DNA from: CAWJLE01 sp963843645 | GTDB taxonomy: Bacteria > Chloroflexota > Anaerolineae > DAOTYC01 | Assembly: GCA_963843645.1 (NCBI GenBank) | Contig: CAWJLE010000003.1 | Location: 2,035,189-2,099,188 of the forward strand | DNA: 64,000 nucleotides | Direction: 5' to 3' | In this document: positions 42,247 to 53,557 of the stretch, one piece after another | How the letters are laid out: the number at the start of each line of letters is the position of its first letter | Position numbering within the stretch: the stretch's first letter is position 1 | The notes under the pieces: generated by a model | What the model was told of the DNA's origin: nothing | Databases searched by the model: none | Seen by the model: the letters and a program-made list of their open reading frames with translations, nothing else | Program-made: the position numbers and the translations under genes

Positions 42247-45200
42247 ATGAAACACCCACTGTTGCGACACCTGCCCCAGGTTGCCATCTGCATGCTTCTC
42301 GTCGTCGCGCTTTCCGTGGTGCCCGCACCGCCGGTCCACGCTGCTACGCGGACCTGGCTCGTCACCAACATCAACGACAGCGGTGCCGGTTCGCTTCGGC
42401 GGGCGATCAACGATGCCATGGGGACCTCTTCGACGGACGTCAACATCATCAATTTCGCATTGCTCCCAAGCGTGTCTTATCCCATTACCATCTCGTTGCA
42501 GACTCCGCTGCCTGCCATCGATCATGGCAGCGTCGTCATCAATGGGCCTGGGACGGACATTCTCACTGTCAGCGGCAATGACTCCGTGAGCGTGTTCTCA
42601 GTGGCTACGTGCGAGTTCATGCTTCGTGATCTCACTGTGGCTCGTGGCCAGGCGCCTGCACGCGAAATGGGCGGCGGGCTGAAAGCGGACAGGAGCAGCG
42701 TTGGCCTGGATGGCGTGGTATTCGATCACAACAGCGCCCTCGAAGTGGGCGGTGCTGTATACGCCATTGGTTCAACTCTGGCAGTGACCGACAGCATCTT
42801 CTCCGCCAATCAGGCCAGAGAGGGCGGCGCGATCGCCGTCGACGCGATGGGGCGCTACCCCTCAACAATCAACCTGAGGTCTAGCAGCTTTAGCGATAAC
42901 CAGGCTGAACTCGGCGGCGCGATTTCCAGTTCGTCCGTGATAAGCGACGCCACGCTCGAGATCGAACAATGCTCGTTCAGCGGCAACGAAGCCAGTGAAG
43001 CGGGCGGGGCTGTTTTCAACCACTCCGAGACCACAGGGGGCCAGACGTCGATAACGGTCCACGCCAGCCAGTTCACCGGCAACGTGGGCGGCACTTCCTA
43101 CTCAGATTCCTTCATAGGCGGGGCGGCCATCTACAATGACGCGGGCACTCTGACCGTCTCCGAAAGCACATTTTCGGAAAACATCGGCATGGTCCGCGGC
43201 GCCGTCTTCTTCGACTACGCCGACCCGGGCAGTCTGACGATCGACAAGAGCAGCTTCGAAGACAACCGGGCTATCGCGGCCCCGGGCGCCGCTGCCAAGG
43301 CCACGGGATCCGCTCTGTACATCGCCGCCGGCCACGCGGCAGTGACGAACAGCACTTTCGCCGGCAACATTGCCCATGCCGCCGGAAGCATCTTCAATCA
43401 CGGCACGCTCGAGCTGACGAACTGCACGCTCACGAACAACCGTGCCGGATCGTCGGCCGGAGGGCTCTTGAATTCCGGAACGGCCACGGTGACCAACTGC
43501 ACGATCGCGGAGAACGAGGCTCCCCTCGGAGCAAACCTCCAGACTGCTTCAGGTTCGCTGGCTCTCAGAAACAGCATCGTCTCCGACCCCGTGGAGGGAT
43601 CAAATTGCAGCGGACTGGTCACGGACGGCGGAGGCAATCTGCGCTGGCCCCAGTCGGACGGCACCTGCGCCGGCGACTATGCCGACCCGAAGCTGGGCCC
43701 CCTGGCGGCCAATGGCGGTTATGCCGATACTCGAGCGCTTCTGGCGAGCAGCCCAGCGATCGGGCATGGTGTCTCTCGCATATGCTCGCTGGCACAGCCC
43801 GCTGGGCCGGGCGGCGTGGACGAGCGCGGCGTGCCGCACGTGGAGGTGTGCGACAGCGGCGCCTACGAGTCGGCGCTCCGCAGCAGCGTCACGACCATCG
43901 ATTCCGTCAGCTCCAATCCATCCGTGGTCGGCCAGCCGGTGATGGTCGTGTTCAGCGTCGCGCCAGCCCTTCCGCCTCCGGCATACCCAACGGGCAGCGT
44001 GACCGTGCGCGGCTCCGGAGGCGAGAATTGCACGGGGACGCTCGCGTCCGGCCACGGGAACTGCTCGCTGGCCCTGACTCAGGCAGTGACCGGAACCCTC
44101 AGCGTGGAGTATTCCGGCGATGCGACCTTCGGCGGCAGCGTCGCGGAGACCTCGCATACGACCAATCCGGCCCGCACGACGCTGACCGTGTCGGGGCGAG
44201 ACCCGCAGCCCGCCAATCCGGGCCAGGCGATCACGGTATCGGTCTCTGTCGCGGCTATTTCGCCCGGCGCGGGCCATCCCACGGGCAGCGTCATCATCAG
44301 CGACACCACGTCCTCCTGCACCGCCGGCCTGGTCAACGGAGCCGGCAGCTGCCGGATCACCCCGCCCTCCTGCGGCAGCGACGATCTGACGCTGACCTAT
44401 CCGGGCGACGGCAACTACAAACCCAGCGTTGCCCATTCCACGCTGTCTGTCCGCTGTCCGACGACGACGACCATCACCAGCGACCCGCCAGATCCGTCGG
44501 TCACGGGCCAACCGGTGACCGTGAACTACTCGGTTTCAGCGGGAGATGGCTCGCCCAGCGGAACGGTCTCGGTCGCAGGCGGGGACAGTGCGTGTGACGG
44601 GACGCTGACCTCGGGCGCCGGCAGCTGCGTTCTGCACCCCACCATCGCCGGCAGCAAGACGCTCACCGCGACCTATCAGCAGACTGAGCTCTTCATCGGC
44701 AGCTCCGACACCGAAGCGCACACGGTCAACAAGGCGTCCACGACGATCACGATGACGGGGCACGTTCCCGCCCGCCCGGTGATCGGGCAGCCGGTCGACG
44801 TCTCGTTCCTCGTCGAAGCAGCTCCTCCCGGCACCGGCACGCCGACCGGCACAGGCCACGTGTCGCTGACGCCGGAGAGCGACTGCCAGACGCCGCTCAC
44901 GGCCGGGGCCGGCACATGCACGGTGACGCCGTCCCTCGTGGCGGGCGAGAGGCCTCTCTACTTTGCCTACGATGGCGACGACAACTACCTGCCGCTCAAC
45001 ACCGCATCGTCTGGGGGGCCGATCTACCTCACGGTGGACAAGGCCGACACGACCACGACGATCTCGTCCCACGTTCCGAGTCCTTCTCTGCCCGGCGAGC
45101 CGGTGACCGTCATGTTCGGCGTCGCGGTCGACGCGCCGGGCAGCAGCGTCGTGACCGGCAGCGTGACCGTGTCCGACGGCGCGGGCACGAGTTGCTCAGG

Positions 45201-47865
45201 CGGCGTGGGGCCGGATGGTTCGGGCCAGTGCCGGCTGACCTTCAGCACCGTGGGCGCGAAGTCACTGACGGCCACGTACGCCGGGAATCTGAATCTCAAC
45301 GGTAGCGTTTCGGCTCCGGTCACCCATCACGTCAAGGGCAACACGACGACGATCATCGCCTCGGACCTGCCCGACCCATCGGCCGTGGGCGTGCCGGTGG
45401 CCGTCCAGGTCGCTGTAACCTCGGCCGGCGGCACTCCCGGCGGCATCGTGGTCGTCAGCGACAGCGCGGGAGGGACGTGCGGCGCAACTCTGGCGGGCGG
45501 CGTGGGGCAGTGCATACTCAATCCGGCGGTCGTCGGAACCGAGACGATCACAGCGACCTATTCGGGAACCACCAACTTCTATGGCAGCTCCGACACCGAG
45601 GCACACTTGGTGGTCAAGGCGACTACCACAACCGAGATCGTCTCCGATGCACCTGACCCTTCGGTGATCGGCCAGTCTGTGACCGTAACCTACACCGTCA
45701 GCGTTGCCGCGCCGGGCAGCGGAACGCCCACCGGCGACGTCCAGGTCAGCGATGGCACGGGCGCGGTCTGCACCGGCACCGTGGCTGCGGGCCAGTGCGC
45801 CCTGACGCCGTCCATCGCCGGACCGAAGACCCTGACCGCCCGGTACCTCGGCGACGCGAATTTCGTCGCCAGCAGCGGCACGGCGGACCATACGGTCGAC
45901 CGCGCCGCCACGACCACCGCCATCGCCGCATACGACCCGTCGCCATCCGTCGTGGGCCAGCCGGTGGTGGTAACCTACACCGTCGGCGTCGTCGCGCCGG
46001 GCAGCGGCGCACCCACCGGCAGCATCCAGGTCAGCGACGGCGCGGGCGCCGTCTGCACCGGCACCGTGACCGCGGGCCAGTGCGCCCTGACGCCGTCCAC
46101 CGCCGGACCGAAGACGCTGACCGCCCGGTACCTCGGCGACGCGAATTTCGCCCCCAGCACCGGCACGGCGGACCACACGGTCGACCTCGCCGCCACGACC
46201 ACCGCCATTGCCGCACACGCCCCGTCGCCGTCGGTCGTGGGACAGCCGGTGGTGGTAACCTACACCGTCAGCGTCGCCGCGCCGGGCTCCGGCGCACCCA
46301 CCGGCAACGTCCAGGTCAGCGACGGCGCGGGTGCTGTCTGCACCGGCACCGTGTCCGCGGGCCAGTGCGCCATGACGCCGTCCACCGCCGGGCCGAAGAC
46401 CCTGACCGCCTGGTGCCTGGGCGACGCGAACTTCGCCCCCAGCAGCGGAACGGCGGACCACACGGTCGGCCGCGCCGCCACGACCACCGCCATTCCCGCC
46501 CACGCCCCGTCGCCGTCCGTCGTGGGCCAGCCGGTGGTGGTGACCTACACCGTCAGCGTCGCCGCGCCTGGCAGCGGAACGTCCGCCGGCGACGTCCAGG
46601 TCAGCGATGGCGCGGGCGCGGTCTGCACCGGCACCGTGACCTCGGGCCAGTGCGCCCTGACGCCGTCCGCCGCCGGACCGAAGACCCTGACCGCCCGGTA
46701 CCTGGGCGACGCGAATTTCGCCCCCAGCACCGGAACGGCGGATCATACGGTCGACCGCGCCGCCACGACCACCGCCATCGTCGCGCACGATCCTGCCCGG
46801 TCGGTATCGGGCCAGACCGTCACAGTCACGTTCACCGTCGGCGCGGTCTCGCCCGGCTCCGGTGCGCCCGGCGGGCAGGTTGAAGTCGACGACGGGCACG
46901 GCGAGAGCTGCTCGAGCGCCTTGTCGGGCGGATCGGGCCGGTGCACGCTGGCGTTCATGGCGGGCGCCTACACCCTGACCGCCCGGTATGCCGGAAACGA
47001 GGACTTCGAAGCGAGCGCATCATCGGCCGTGGCGCACACGACCCTCAAGGCCGACACGACCGTGTCGATCACCACCCACACACCCGACCCGACCACCGGA
47101 TTGCGGCCGTTCTGGATTGGCTGCGAGGTGACGGTGAACCCACCCGGCAGCGGCGCCGCGACCGGCGAAGTCCGGCTCGATGACGGGACAGGCGTGGTCT
47201 GCACCGGCACCGTGGCCGCGGGCGGCTGCTGGCTGACGCCCACCACCGAGGGCGACAAGATGCTCACGGCCGAGTATCTCGGCGACGACTGCCTGAACGG
47301 CAGCGTTTCCGCCGGCGTGCCGCATCGCGTGGAGACGGTGAGGATCTACGTACCCCTGATAAATAAGGGCTTCGTTCGGGCGCCGGACCTGGTCATCGAC
47401 CAGCTGAACGTCAGCGGCGGCGGGCTATCGGTTCAAATCCGCAACGCCGGCAGCGAGGCGACGCCCAAGAGCTTCTGGGTCGACCTGTACGTCAATCCAT
47501 GGGTGACGCCGGCCCTGAACCTGACCTGGGGCGAGATCGCGCCCTACGGCGCGGCCTGGGGAGTCCCGGAATCTCTCGCCGCCGGCGCCAGCCTGACCCT
47601 CCGCGCGGAATCATCCGATCCACACTACTACCCGCAGTACAGCCGCCTGCCCGCGTCCCTACCCGCCGGCTCGCGAGTGTACGCCTTCGTCGATTCGCTG
47701 GAGATCTCCACAGACTACGGCGCGATCTGGGAGAGCAACGAGCACAACAATCTGTACGGGCCGGTCCAGAGCACTGCGCAGCAGGACCTCGCCGCGCCCG
47801 TCAGAACGACAACCGGGCGTCCGGTTCCGCCGGGTCTGCCCTCTCGCCCGCGCCCCGAATCGTAA
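42247..47865 (+). CDS. Giant secreted beta-helix / Ig-like repeat surface protein
   Basis: ATG 42247 (MKHPLLRHLPQVAICMLLVV) lies 5 nt after GGAGG. The 1872 residues stay in one intact frame. The signal peptide ends about residue 34 (PAPPVHAA). Residues about 40-540 form a right-handed beta-helix of the polymorphic outer membrane/pectate-lyase type, with TNINDSGAGSLRRAINDAMG at its start and repeats such as SIFSANQAREGGAIAV. Residues about 545-1695 contain about twelve Ig-like (Big-3-type) domains of about 95 residues, marked PSVVGQPVVVTYTVSVAAPG and GPKTLTARYLGDANF. The last about 160 residues resemble CARDB (PDLVIDQLNVSGGGLSVQIR, WESNEHNNLYGP). This is probably an adhesin or cell-surface matrix protein. 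No sortase motif or terminal anchor is seen. Confidence 0.88.
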   Translation: MKHPLLRHLPQVAICMLLVVALSVVPAPPVHAATRTWLVTNINDSGAGSLRRAINDAMGTSSTDVNIINFALLPSVSYPITISLQTPLPAIDHGSVVINGPGTDILTVSGNDSVSVFSVATCEFMLRDLTVARGQAPAREMGGGLKADRSSVGLDGVVFDHNSALEVGGAVYAIGSTLAVTDSIFSANQAREGGAIAVDAMGRYPSTINLRSSSFSDNQAELGGAISSSSVISDATLEIEQCSFSGNEASEAGGAVFNHSETTGGQTSITVHASQFTGNVGGTSYSDSFIGGAAIYNDAGTLTVSESTFSENIGMVRGAVFFDYADPGSLTIDKSSFEDNRAIAAPGAAAKATGSALYIAAGHAAVTNSTFAGNIAHAAGSIFNHGTLELTNCTLTNNRAGSSAGGLLNSGTATVTNCTIAENEAPLGANLQTASGSLALRNSIVSDPVEGSNCSGLVTDGGGNLRWPQSDGTCAGDYADPKLGPLAANGGYADTRALLASSPAIGHGVSRICSLAQPAGPGGVDERGVPHVEVCDSGAYESALRSSVTTIDSVSSNPSVVGQPVMVVFSVAPALPPPAYPTGSVTVRGSGGENCTGTLASGHGNCSLALTQAVTGTLSVEYSGDATFGGSVAETSHTTNPARTTLTVSGRDPQPANPGQAITVSVSVAAISPGAGHPTGSVIISDTTSSCTAGLVNGAGSCRITPPSCGSDDLTLTYPGDGNYKPSVAHSTLSVRCPTTTTITSDPPDPSVTGQPVTVNYSVSAGDGSPSGTVSVAGGDSACDGTLTSGAGSCVLHPTIAGSKTLTATYQQTELFIGSSDTEAHTVNKASTTITMTGHVPARPVIGQPVDVSFLVEAAPPGTGTPTGTGHVSLTPESDCQTPLTAGAGTCTVTPSLVAGERPLYFAYDGDDNYLPLNTASSGGPIYLTVDKADTTTTISSHVPSPSLPGEPVTVMFGVAVDAPGSSVVTGSVTVSDGAGTSCSGGVGPDGSGQCRLTFSTVGAKSLTATYAGNLNLNGSVSAPVTHHVKGNTTTIIASDLPDPSAVGVPVAVQVAVTSAGGTPGGIVVVSDSAGGTCGATLAGGVGQCILNPAVVGTETITATYSGTTNFYGSSDTEAHLVVKATTTTEIVSDAPDPSVIGQSVTVTYTVSVAAPGSGTPTGDVQVSDGTGAVCTGTVAAGQCALTPSIAGPKTLTARYLGDANFVASSGTADHTVDRAATTTAIAAYDPSPSVVGQPVVVTYTVGVVAPGSGAPTGSIQVSDGAGAVCTGTVTAGQCALTPSTAGPKTLTARYLGDANFAPSTGTADHTVDLAATTTAIAAHAPSPSVVGQPVVVTYTVSVAAPGSGAPTGNVQVSDGAGAVCTGTVSAGQCAMTPSTAGPKTLTAWCLGDANFAPSSGTADHTVGRAATTTAIPAHAPSPSVVGQPVVVTYTVSVAAPGSGTSAGDVQVSDGAGAVCTGTVTSGQCALTPSAAGPKTLTARYLGDANFAPSTGTADHTVDRAATTTAIVAHDPARSVSGQTVTVTFTVGAVSPGSGAPGGQVEVDDGHGESCSSALSGGSGRCTLAFMAGAYTLTARYAGNEDFEASASSAVAHTTLKADTTVSITTHTPDPTTGLRPFWIGCEVTVNPPGSGAATGEVRLDDGTGVVCTGTVAAGGCWLTPTTEGDKMLTAEYLGDDCLNGSVSAGVPHRVETVRIYVPLINKGFVRAPDLVIDQLNVSGGGLSVQIRNAGSEATPKSFWVDLYVNPWVTPALNLTWGEIAPYGAAWGVPESLAAGASLTLRAESSDPHYYPQYSRLPASLPAGSRVYAFVDSLEISTDYGAIWESNEHNNLYGPVQSTAQQDLAAPVRTTTGRPVPPGLPSRPRPES
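45655..46794 (+). repeat. Four near-identical 285-bp coding repeats
   Basis: The word gggccagccggtggtgg or a close variant recurs at 45669, 45954, 46239, 46524 and 46809, exactly 285 bp apart. Each unit encodes one 95-residue Ig-like domain of the surface protein. The copies differ by few bases, much less than the other Ig domains in the gene. This indicates recent tandem duplication. Confidence 0.92.
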
Positions 47866-47993
47866 GCGGAGGCACAGGGCGGTTTCGGCCGCCCTGGACC
47901 GCCGTCGCCCTGCAAAAAGGCACCATTCGCTGCTATTCTCCTTTCTCCGCCGGTCGCTCAGAGACCGCCGGAATGGCTCCATGCGCAATACCC

Positions 47994-48022
47994 TTGACGC
48001 CGGCCGCCGCGTGGCATATAAT
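47994..48022 (+). promoter_or_regulatory. zwf promoter
   Basis: TTGACG (47994-47999), 17 bp, TATAAT (48017-48022). The leader is about 160 nt. A weaker TAAAAT at 48118-48123 could mark a second start. Apart from these, the 324-bp gap 47866-48189 contains no gene. Confidence 0.75.
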
Positions 48023-48189
48023 CCCGTCATGTTTCCTGCCGTCCACGCAGCGTGTGGGGCGGCGAGTCTTTGTGGCCGAAAGCCGACGCCGCGTTTTTGC
48101 ATTTCGGCCAGACGATGTAAAATGGATCGCCCAGACCGAAGGCGTCAGCCGGCTGGACGACTATTCACTCCCCGAGAGGATCGTGTCAA

Positions 48190-49682
<1,493 letters not shown>

Positions 49683-49683
<1 letters not shown>

Positions 49684-50465
49684 TGGCAGCCACCCACCGG
49701 CCGACTGGCCCAGACGACGCCCTGAAGGACGTCGAAGTCTATCCGGATGCCGCGGCGATGGCAGAGGCGGCTGCCGCGCTCTTCGTTTCCCTGGCCCGCG
49801 AAGCGATCGCCGCGCGGGGACGCTTCGCAGTCGCGCTGTCCGGGGGCTCCACGCCTGAGGAAATGTTTCACCGCCTCACGATGCCAGAGTTTGCGTCACA
49901 AACCGAATGGCCTGGAATACACCTGTTCTGGGGCGACGAGCGCTGCGTTCCGCTGGATCACCCGGACAGCAACTATGGGGCGGCGCGGCGCGCGCTCATC
50001 GATCACGTCCCCATTCCGGCGGAGCAGGTTCATCGCATGCACGGCGAGTGGCCCCCCGAGACCGCGGCCGCGGAGTACGAGCGAGAGCTGCGCGCGTTTT
50101 TCGGCGCAGGCGGACCTGTCCCCGCGGCGGCCTGGCCCCGCTTCGACCTGGTGCTGCTGGGCATGGGTCCAGAGGGGCACACGGCGTCGCTGTTTCCCGG
50201 CTCGGCCGTCCTGCACGAGACGAGCCGTTGGGTGACGGCCTCTTTCGTGGACGCGGCGCACGGGTGGCGGATCACACTGACGCCGCCCGCCATCAACGCT
50301 GCCCGCGAGGTCGCCTTCCTGGTAAAAGGGATCGACAAGGCCGAGCGCTTGAAGCAGGTGTTGACCGGCCCCGTGCAGCCCGACCTGGTGCCGGCCCAGA
50401 TCGTCCGGCCGACCGCCGGGCGCCTCCGCTGGCTGGTGGACTCCGCCGCGGCTGCCGAGCTATAA
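49683..50465 (+). CDS. pgl: 6-phosphogluconolactonase
   Basis: Hydrolyses the lactone made by G6PD. The ATG shares its A with the zwf stop (TGATGG). The 260-residue protein is of the NagB-like fold: AVALSGGSTPEEMFHRL, WPGIHLFWGDERCVPLDHPD, LVLLGMGPEGHTASLFPGSA and WRITLTPPAINAAREVAFLV. Length is normal. No 6-phosphogluconate dehydrogenase gene is in the window. rpe, further down the pathway, lies at 23378. Confidence 0.95.
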
Positions 50466-50530
50466 GTCCGACTGCCGCGGACCCCAAACGCGAGCTTTCA
50501 CAACATGTATAGAAATGGAGATGGTTCGGC

Positions 50531-51040
50531 ATGAACTGGTTGGAACAGGCACGTTGGTCGCCGTACGTGGTCGGCGCCGGCATCGGTGTCTTGAGCTGGC
50601 TCACCTTTTTGCTTTCGGACAAGCCGCTGGCTTGCTCGACGAGCTTCGCCAGGTTCGCCGGCATGATCGAGAAGGTCTTTCGCGGCGACCGGGTGCACGA
50701 GCGGCCCTATTATCGTGAGTTCCCGCCGCGTGTGGACTGGGGCATCATGCTGGTGATCGGGCTGTTCCTTGGGGCGCTGGCGTCCGCTCTCCTGTCGAAT
50801 TCGTTCAGCCTGAACTGGGTGCCCTCGCACTGGGCGTCGCGTTTCGGCGCCGACCCGGCGTTGCGCTGGGGCGGAGCCCTGGTCGGCGGTGTGCTGTTGG
50901 GCTTCGGCGCCAGGTGGGCCAACGGCTGCACCAGCGGCCATGGCATCAGCGGCACGCTGCAGCTGACCGTCAGCAGCTGGCTGGCCGCCGCCTGTTTCTT
51001 CATCGGCGGCATCGCCGTCGCCATGTGGCTCTACCATTGA
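50531..51040 (+). CDS. YeeE/YedE family sulfur transporter, first half-type protein
   Basis: A 169-residue membrane protein starting MNWLEQARWSPYVVGAGIGV. It holds the conserved cysteine motifs SDKPLACSTSFARF and GARWANGCTSGHGISGTLQL. YeeE/YedE (DUF395) proteins import thiosulfate or related reduced sulfur; the cysteines bind the sulfur ion. It is followed after 17 bp by a second YeeE-type gene, and the two short proteins probably form the equivalent of one long YeeE. Confidence 0.9.
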   Translation: MNWLEQARWSPYVVGAGIGVLSWLTFLLSDKPLACSTSFARFAGMIEKVFRGDRVHERPYYREFPPRVDWGIMLVIGLFLGALASALLSNSFSLNWVPSHWASRFGADPALRWGGALVGGVLLGFGARWANGCTSGHGISGTLQLTVSSWLAAACFFIGGIAVAMWLYH

Positions 51041-51057
51041 GAGGGGGGGAGGTCGAG

Positions 51058-51615
51058 ATGTTCGCCTCGTTGAGAAAGGCGAATTCGGCTCAGCTCGTGC
51101 TCGGCTTGCTGGCCGGCTTCGTGTTCGGTTTTCTCCTGCAGCGCGGTGGAGCCACCAGCTACGACGTCATCATCGGGCAGCTCCTGCTGAAAGATTTCAC
51201 CGTCCTCAAGATCATGATGACGGCGGTGGTGGTAGGCATGATCGGCGTCTACTTCATGCGCGACCGGGGCTGGGTGAACCTGCACCCCAAGGCCGGCACG
51301 ATGGGCAGGACCGCCGTCGGAGGCCTCATCTTCGGGGCCGGGTTTGCGCTGCTCGGCTACTGCCCCGGAACCGTGATCGGCGCCGCGGCCCAGGGTCAGC
51401 TGGACGCCCTGTTCGGGGGCCTGGTCGGAATGACCCTGGGAGCCGGGCTGTTCGCGGTGATCTACCCGCGAGTGCAAACCGGCATCCTGACGAAGGGTTC
51501 GTTCGGCACGATCTCGCTGCCGGCCCTGTTCAAGGTCCACCACTGGGTCGTCATTCCGATCCTCTCGGCCGTCATCGTCGTTCTCTTCGTCGTCCTGGAA
51601 AGCCTGCACCTGTGA
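51058..51615 (+). CDS. YeeE/YedE family sulfur transporter, second half-type protein
   Basis: ATG 51058 (MFASLRKANSAQLVLGLLAG) with GAGGTCGAG upstream; 185 residues with about five membrane helices. The key stretch is GAGFALLGYCPGTVIGAAAQ, with the conserved Cys. FGFLLQRGGATSYDVIIGQL near the start is another family feature. It is probably the partner of the gene just upstream and in one operon with the SLC13-type permease starting 13 bp downstream. Confidence 0.9.
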   Translation: MFASLRKANSAQLVLGLLAGFVFGFLLQRGGATSYDVIIGQLLLKDFTVLKIMMTAVVVGMIGVYFMRDRGWVNLHPKAGTMGRTAVGGLIFGAGFALLGYCPGTVIGAAAQGQLDALFGGLVGMTLGAGLFAVIYPRVQTGILTKGSFGTISLPALFKVHHWVVIPILSAVIVVLFVVLESLHL

Positions 51616-51628
51616 AGGATATCTCTGC

Positions 51629-53428
51629 GTGACCCCACAGATCGCCTTCACGCTCGCCCTCTTCGTCGCGGTGATTGGGCTGTTCCTGTGGGATCGCTGG
51701 CCTGTCGACGTGGTCGCCACGGCGTGCCTGCTCACCCTGGCGCTATCGGGCGTGCTCACCTTGCCGGAGGCCCTGGCCGGCTTCAGCAACGCGGCCGTGG
51801 TCAGCGTCGGCGCCATCTTCGTCGTCAGCAGCGCCATCACCCACACCGGCCTGGCCGACCGCATGGGCGGCCTCTTCCTCCGCTTCGGCGGGCGCAGTGA
51901 GACTCAGCTGGTCATCGTGGTCATGGTCGGCGTGGGCGCGTTGTCCGCTTTCATGTACAACGCACCCACCACCGCGGTCCTGATGCCGGCGGTCGTGGTC
52001 ACCGCTCGACGCGCGCACATCTCCCCGTCCCGGTTGCTGATGCCGCTCTGCTTCGGCGCCCTCATGGGCGGCATGATGACGCTGATCGGCGCCGCGCCGA
52101 ACCTGGTGGTGAGCCAGGCGCTGGAGACTGCCGGCCTGCCGCCGTTCCACGTCTTCGATTTCCTGCCGATGGGCTTGATCATCGCCGCAGCCGGAATCAC
52201 GTTCATGGTCCTCGTCGGCCGGCGCCTCCTGCCGGACCGCGATCCGGTCTGGGGCAACGGCCGCGCCGAGCGCCCTGAGGAGCTGGTCGATCTCTACAGC
52301 CTCCGCGAGCGCTGGCACCGCCTGCGCATCGCCGACAGCTCTCGCCTGAACGGTCTGACCCTCACCGAGGCCTGCATCAATTGTGAGTTCGGGATCATCG
52401 TTTTGGGCTTGGAGCGCGGAGGCCGCATCTTTGGCACGCTCCGATCGGACGAACGCCTGGCGGCCGGGGACGTGCTATTGCTGCAGGGACACGATCACGA
52501 CGTGGAAGCCGCGGCGACTGCCTGGGGCGCGGAGTACCTGCGCGATGAGCAGCCGGCCTGGGCGCTCTCGGATCTGGCCGTGGTCGAGGCGACTCTGGCG
52601 CCCCGCTCCGGCCTGGAAGGCAAGAGCATCGCGGACATCCGGTTCCGTCAGCGCTACGGCATCGAGGTGCTTGGCGTTTGGCGCGGAGACCGGGCCTTTC
52701 GCAGCCACCTGGCCGACGTCCAGCTGCAGATCGGCGACGCCCTCCTGCTGCAGGGACCGGGCCGCCAGATCGATCAGCTGCGCCGGGACCCCGATTTCCT
52801 CATCCTCACCGGGGAAGGCGCCACCGGGCGGCGCTACGCGAAGGGGCCGCTGGCGCTGGCCATCGTGGCCGCGTGCCTGGGTCTGGTGATCTTCGGCGTG
52901 CTGCCCATCGCTATCGGAGCGCTGCTCGCGGCTGCCCTCATGGTTTTCACCGGCTGCCTGCTGCCCCAGGAAGTCTACCGCGACGTCAACTGGCGCGTGC
53001 TGATCATGCTGGGCGGCACCATCGCCCTCGGCACCGCCATGCAGAAGACCGGCGCGGCGCCCTGGATCGCCCAAACCCTGATCGAGCCGGTTGCCCAGCT
53101 CGGCCCTGTGCCGCTTCTCGCCGCCCTGTTCCTCACGTCGTCGCTGCTCAGCATCTCCACGTCCAACGTGGCGGCCGCGGTGCTCATGTCGCCGCTGGCG
53201 CTCCACGTCGCCACGCGCCTGCACTATCAGCCACGCGCGCTGCTCATGACCGTCCTGCTGGGCGTCTCCACGGCCTTCATCACGCCGTTCGCCCACCAGG
53301 CGAACCTGATCGTGATGGGCCCTGGTAACTACCGCTTCGTCGATTACGTCAAGGTCGGCGCACTGCTCACCGTCGTCGTCTTCGTCGTCACGATGGTCGC
53401 CCTCCCGGTGATCTGGCCGTTGATGTGA
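51629..53428 (+). CDS. SLC13/DASS-type anion permease with two RCK-C domains
   Basis: GTG 51629 (MTPQIAFTLALFVAVIGLFL with the first residue read as Met); 599 residues, intact. Two membrane halves flank a cytoplasmic part. The first half has GALSAFMYNAPTTAVLMPAV and MGGMMTLIGAAPNLVVSQAL, the second SISTSNVAAAVLMSPLALHV and FITPFAHQANLIVMGPGNYR, matching the SNT-type substrate motifs. Between them (about 215-390) are two TrkA-C/RCK-C domains: GLTLTEACINCEFGIIVLGL and GKSIADIRFRQRYGIEVLGV. Members with RCK-C domains include sulfate transporters (SAC1/SLT type). With the two YeeE genes, sulfate or another sulfur anion is the likely substrate. Confidence 0.9.
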   Translation: MTPQIAFTLALFVAVIGLFLWDRWPVDVVATACLLTLALSGVLTLPEALAGFSNAAVVSVGAIFVVSSAITHTGLADRMGGLFLRFGGRSETQLVIVVMVGVGALSAFMYNAPTTAVLMPAVVVTARRAHISPSRLLMPLCFGALMGGMMTLIGAAPNLVVSQALETAGLPPFHVFDFLPMGLIIAAAGITFMVLVGRRLLPDRDPVWGNGRAERPEELVDLYSLRERWHRLRIADSSRLNGLTLTEACINCEFGIIVLGLERGGRIFGTLRSDERLAAGDVLLLQGHDHDVEAAATAWGAEYLRDEQPAWALSDLAVVEATLAPRSGLEGKSIADIRFRQRYGIEVLGVWRGDRAFRSHLADVQLQIGDALLLQGPGRQIDQLRRDPDFLILTGEGATGRRYAKGPLALAIVAACLGLVIFGVLPIAIGALLAAALMVFTGCLLPQEVYRDVNWRVLIMLGGTIALGTAMQKTGAAPWIAQTLIEPVAQLGPVPLLAALFLTSSLLSISTSNVAAAVLMSPLALHVATRLHYQPRALLMTVLLGVSTAFITPFAHQANLIVMGPGNYRFVDYVKVGALLTVVVFVVTMVALPVIWPLM

Positions 53429-53557
53429 GACGAGCGCCATTCCCAAAGTGGGCGCACGCCGCAAGGACACGGAGAACGCGGGGACAAGAGACGAGCTTCC
53501 GCCGTGTTCCCCGTGTCTTCGTGCTGAAACAATCAGATTTGAGTCGCGGTCGCTGCC

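Noticed and set aside
45262..46899. Long leftward frame (about 545 codons) within the Ig-repeat gene
   Set aside because: It is the antisense of a GC-rich, 285-bp-periodic coding repeat; the rightward frame has signal peptide, domains and ribosome binding site.
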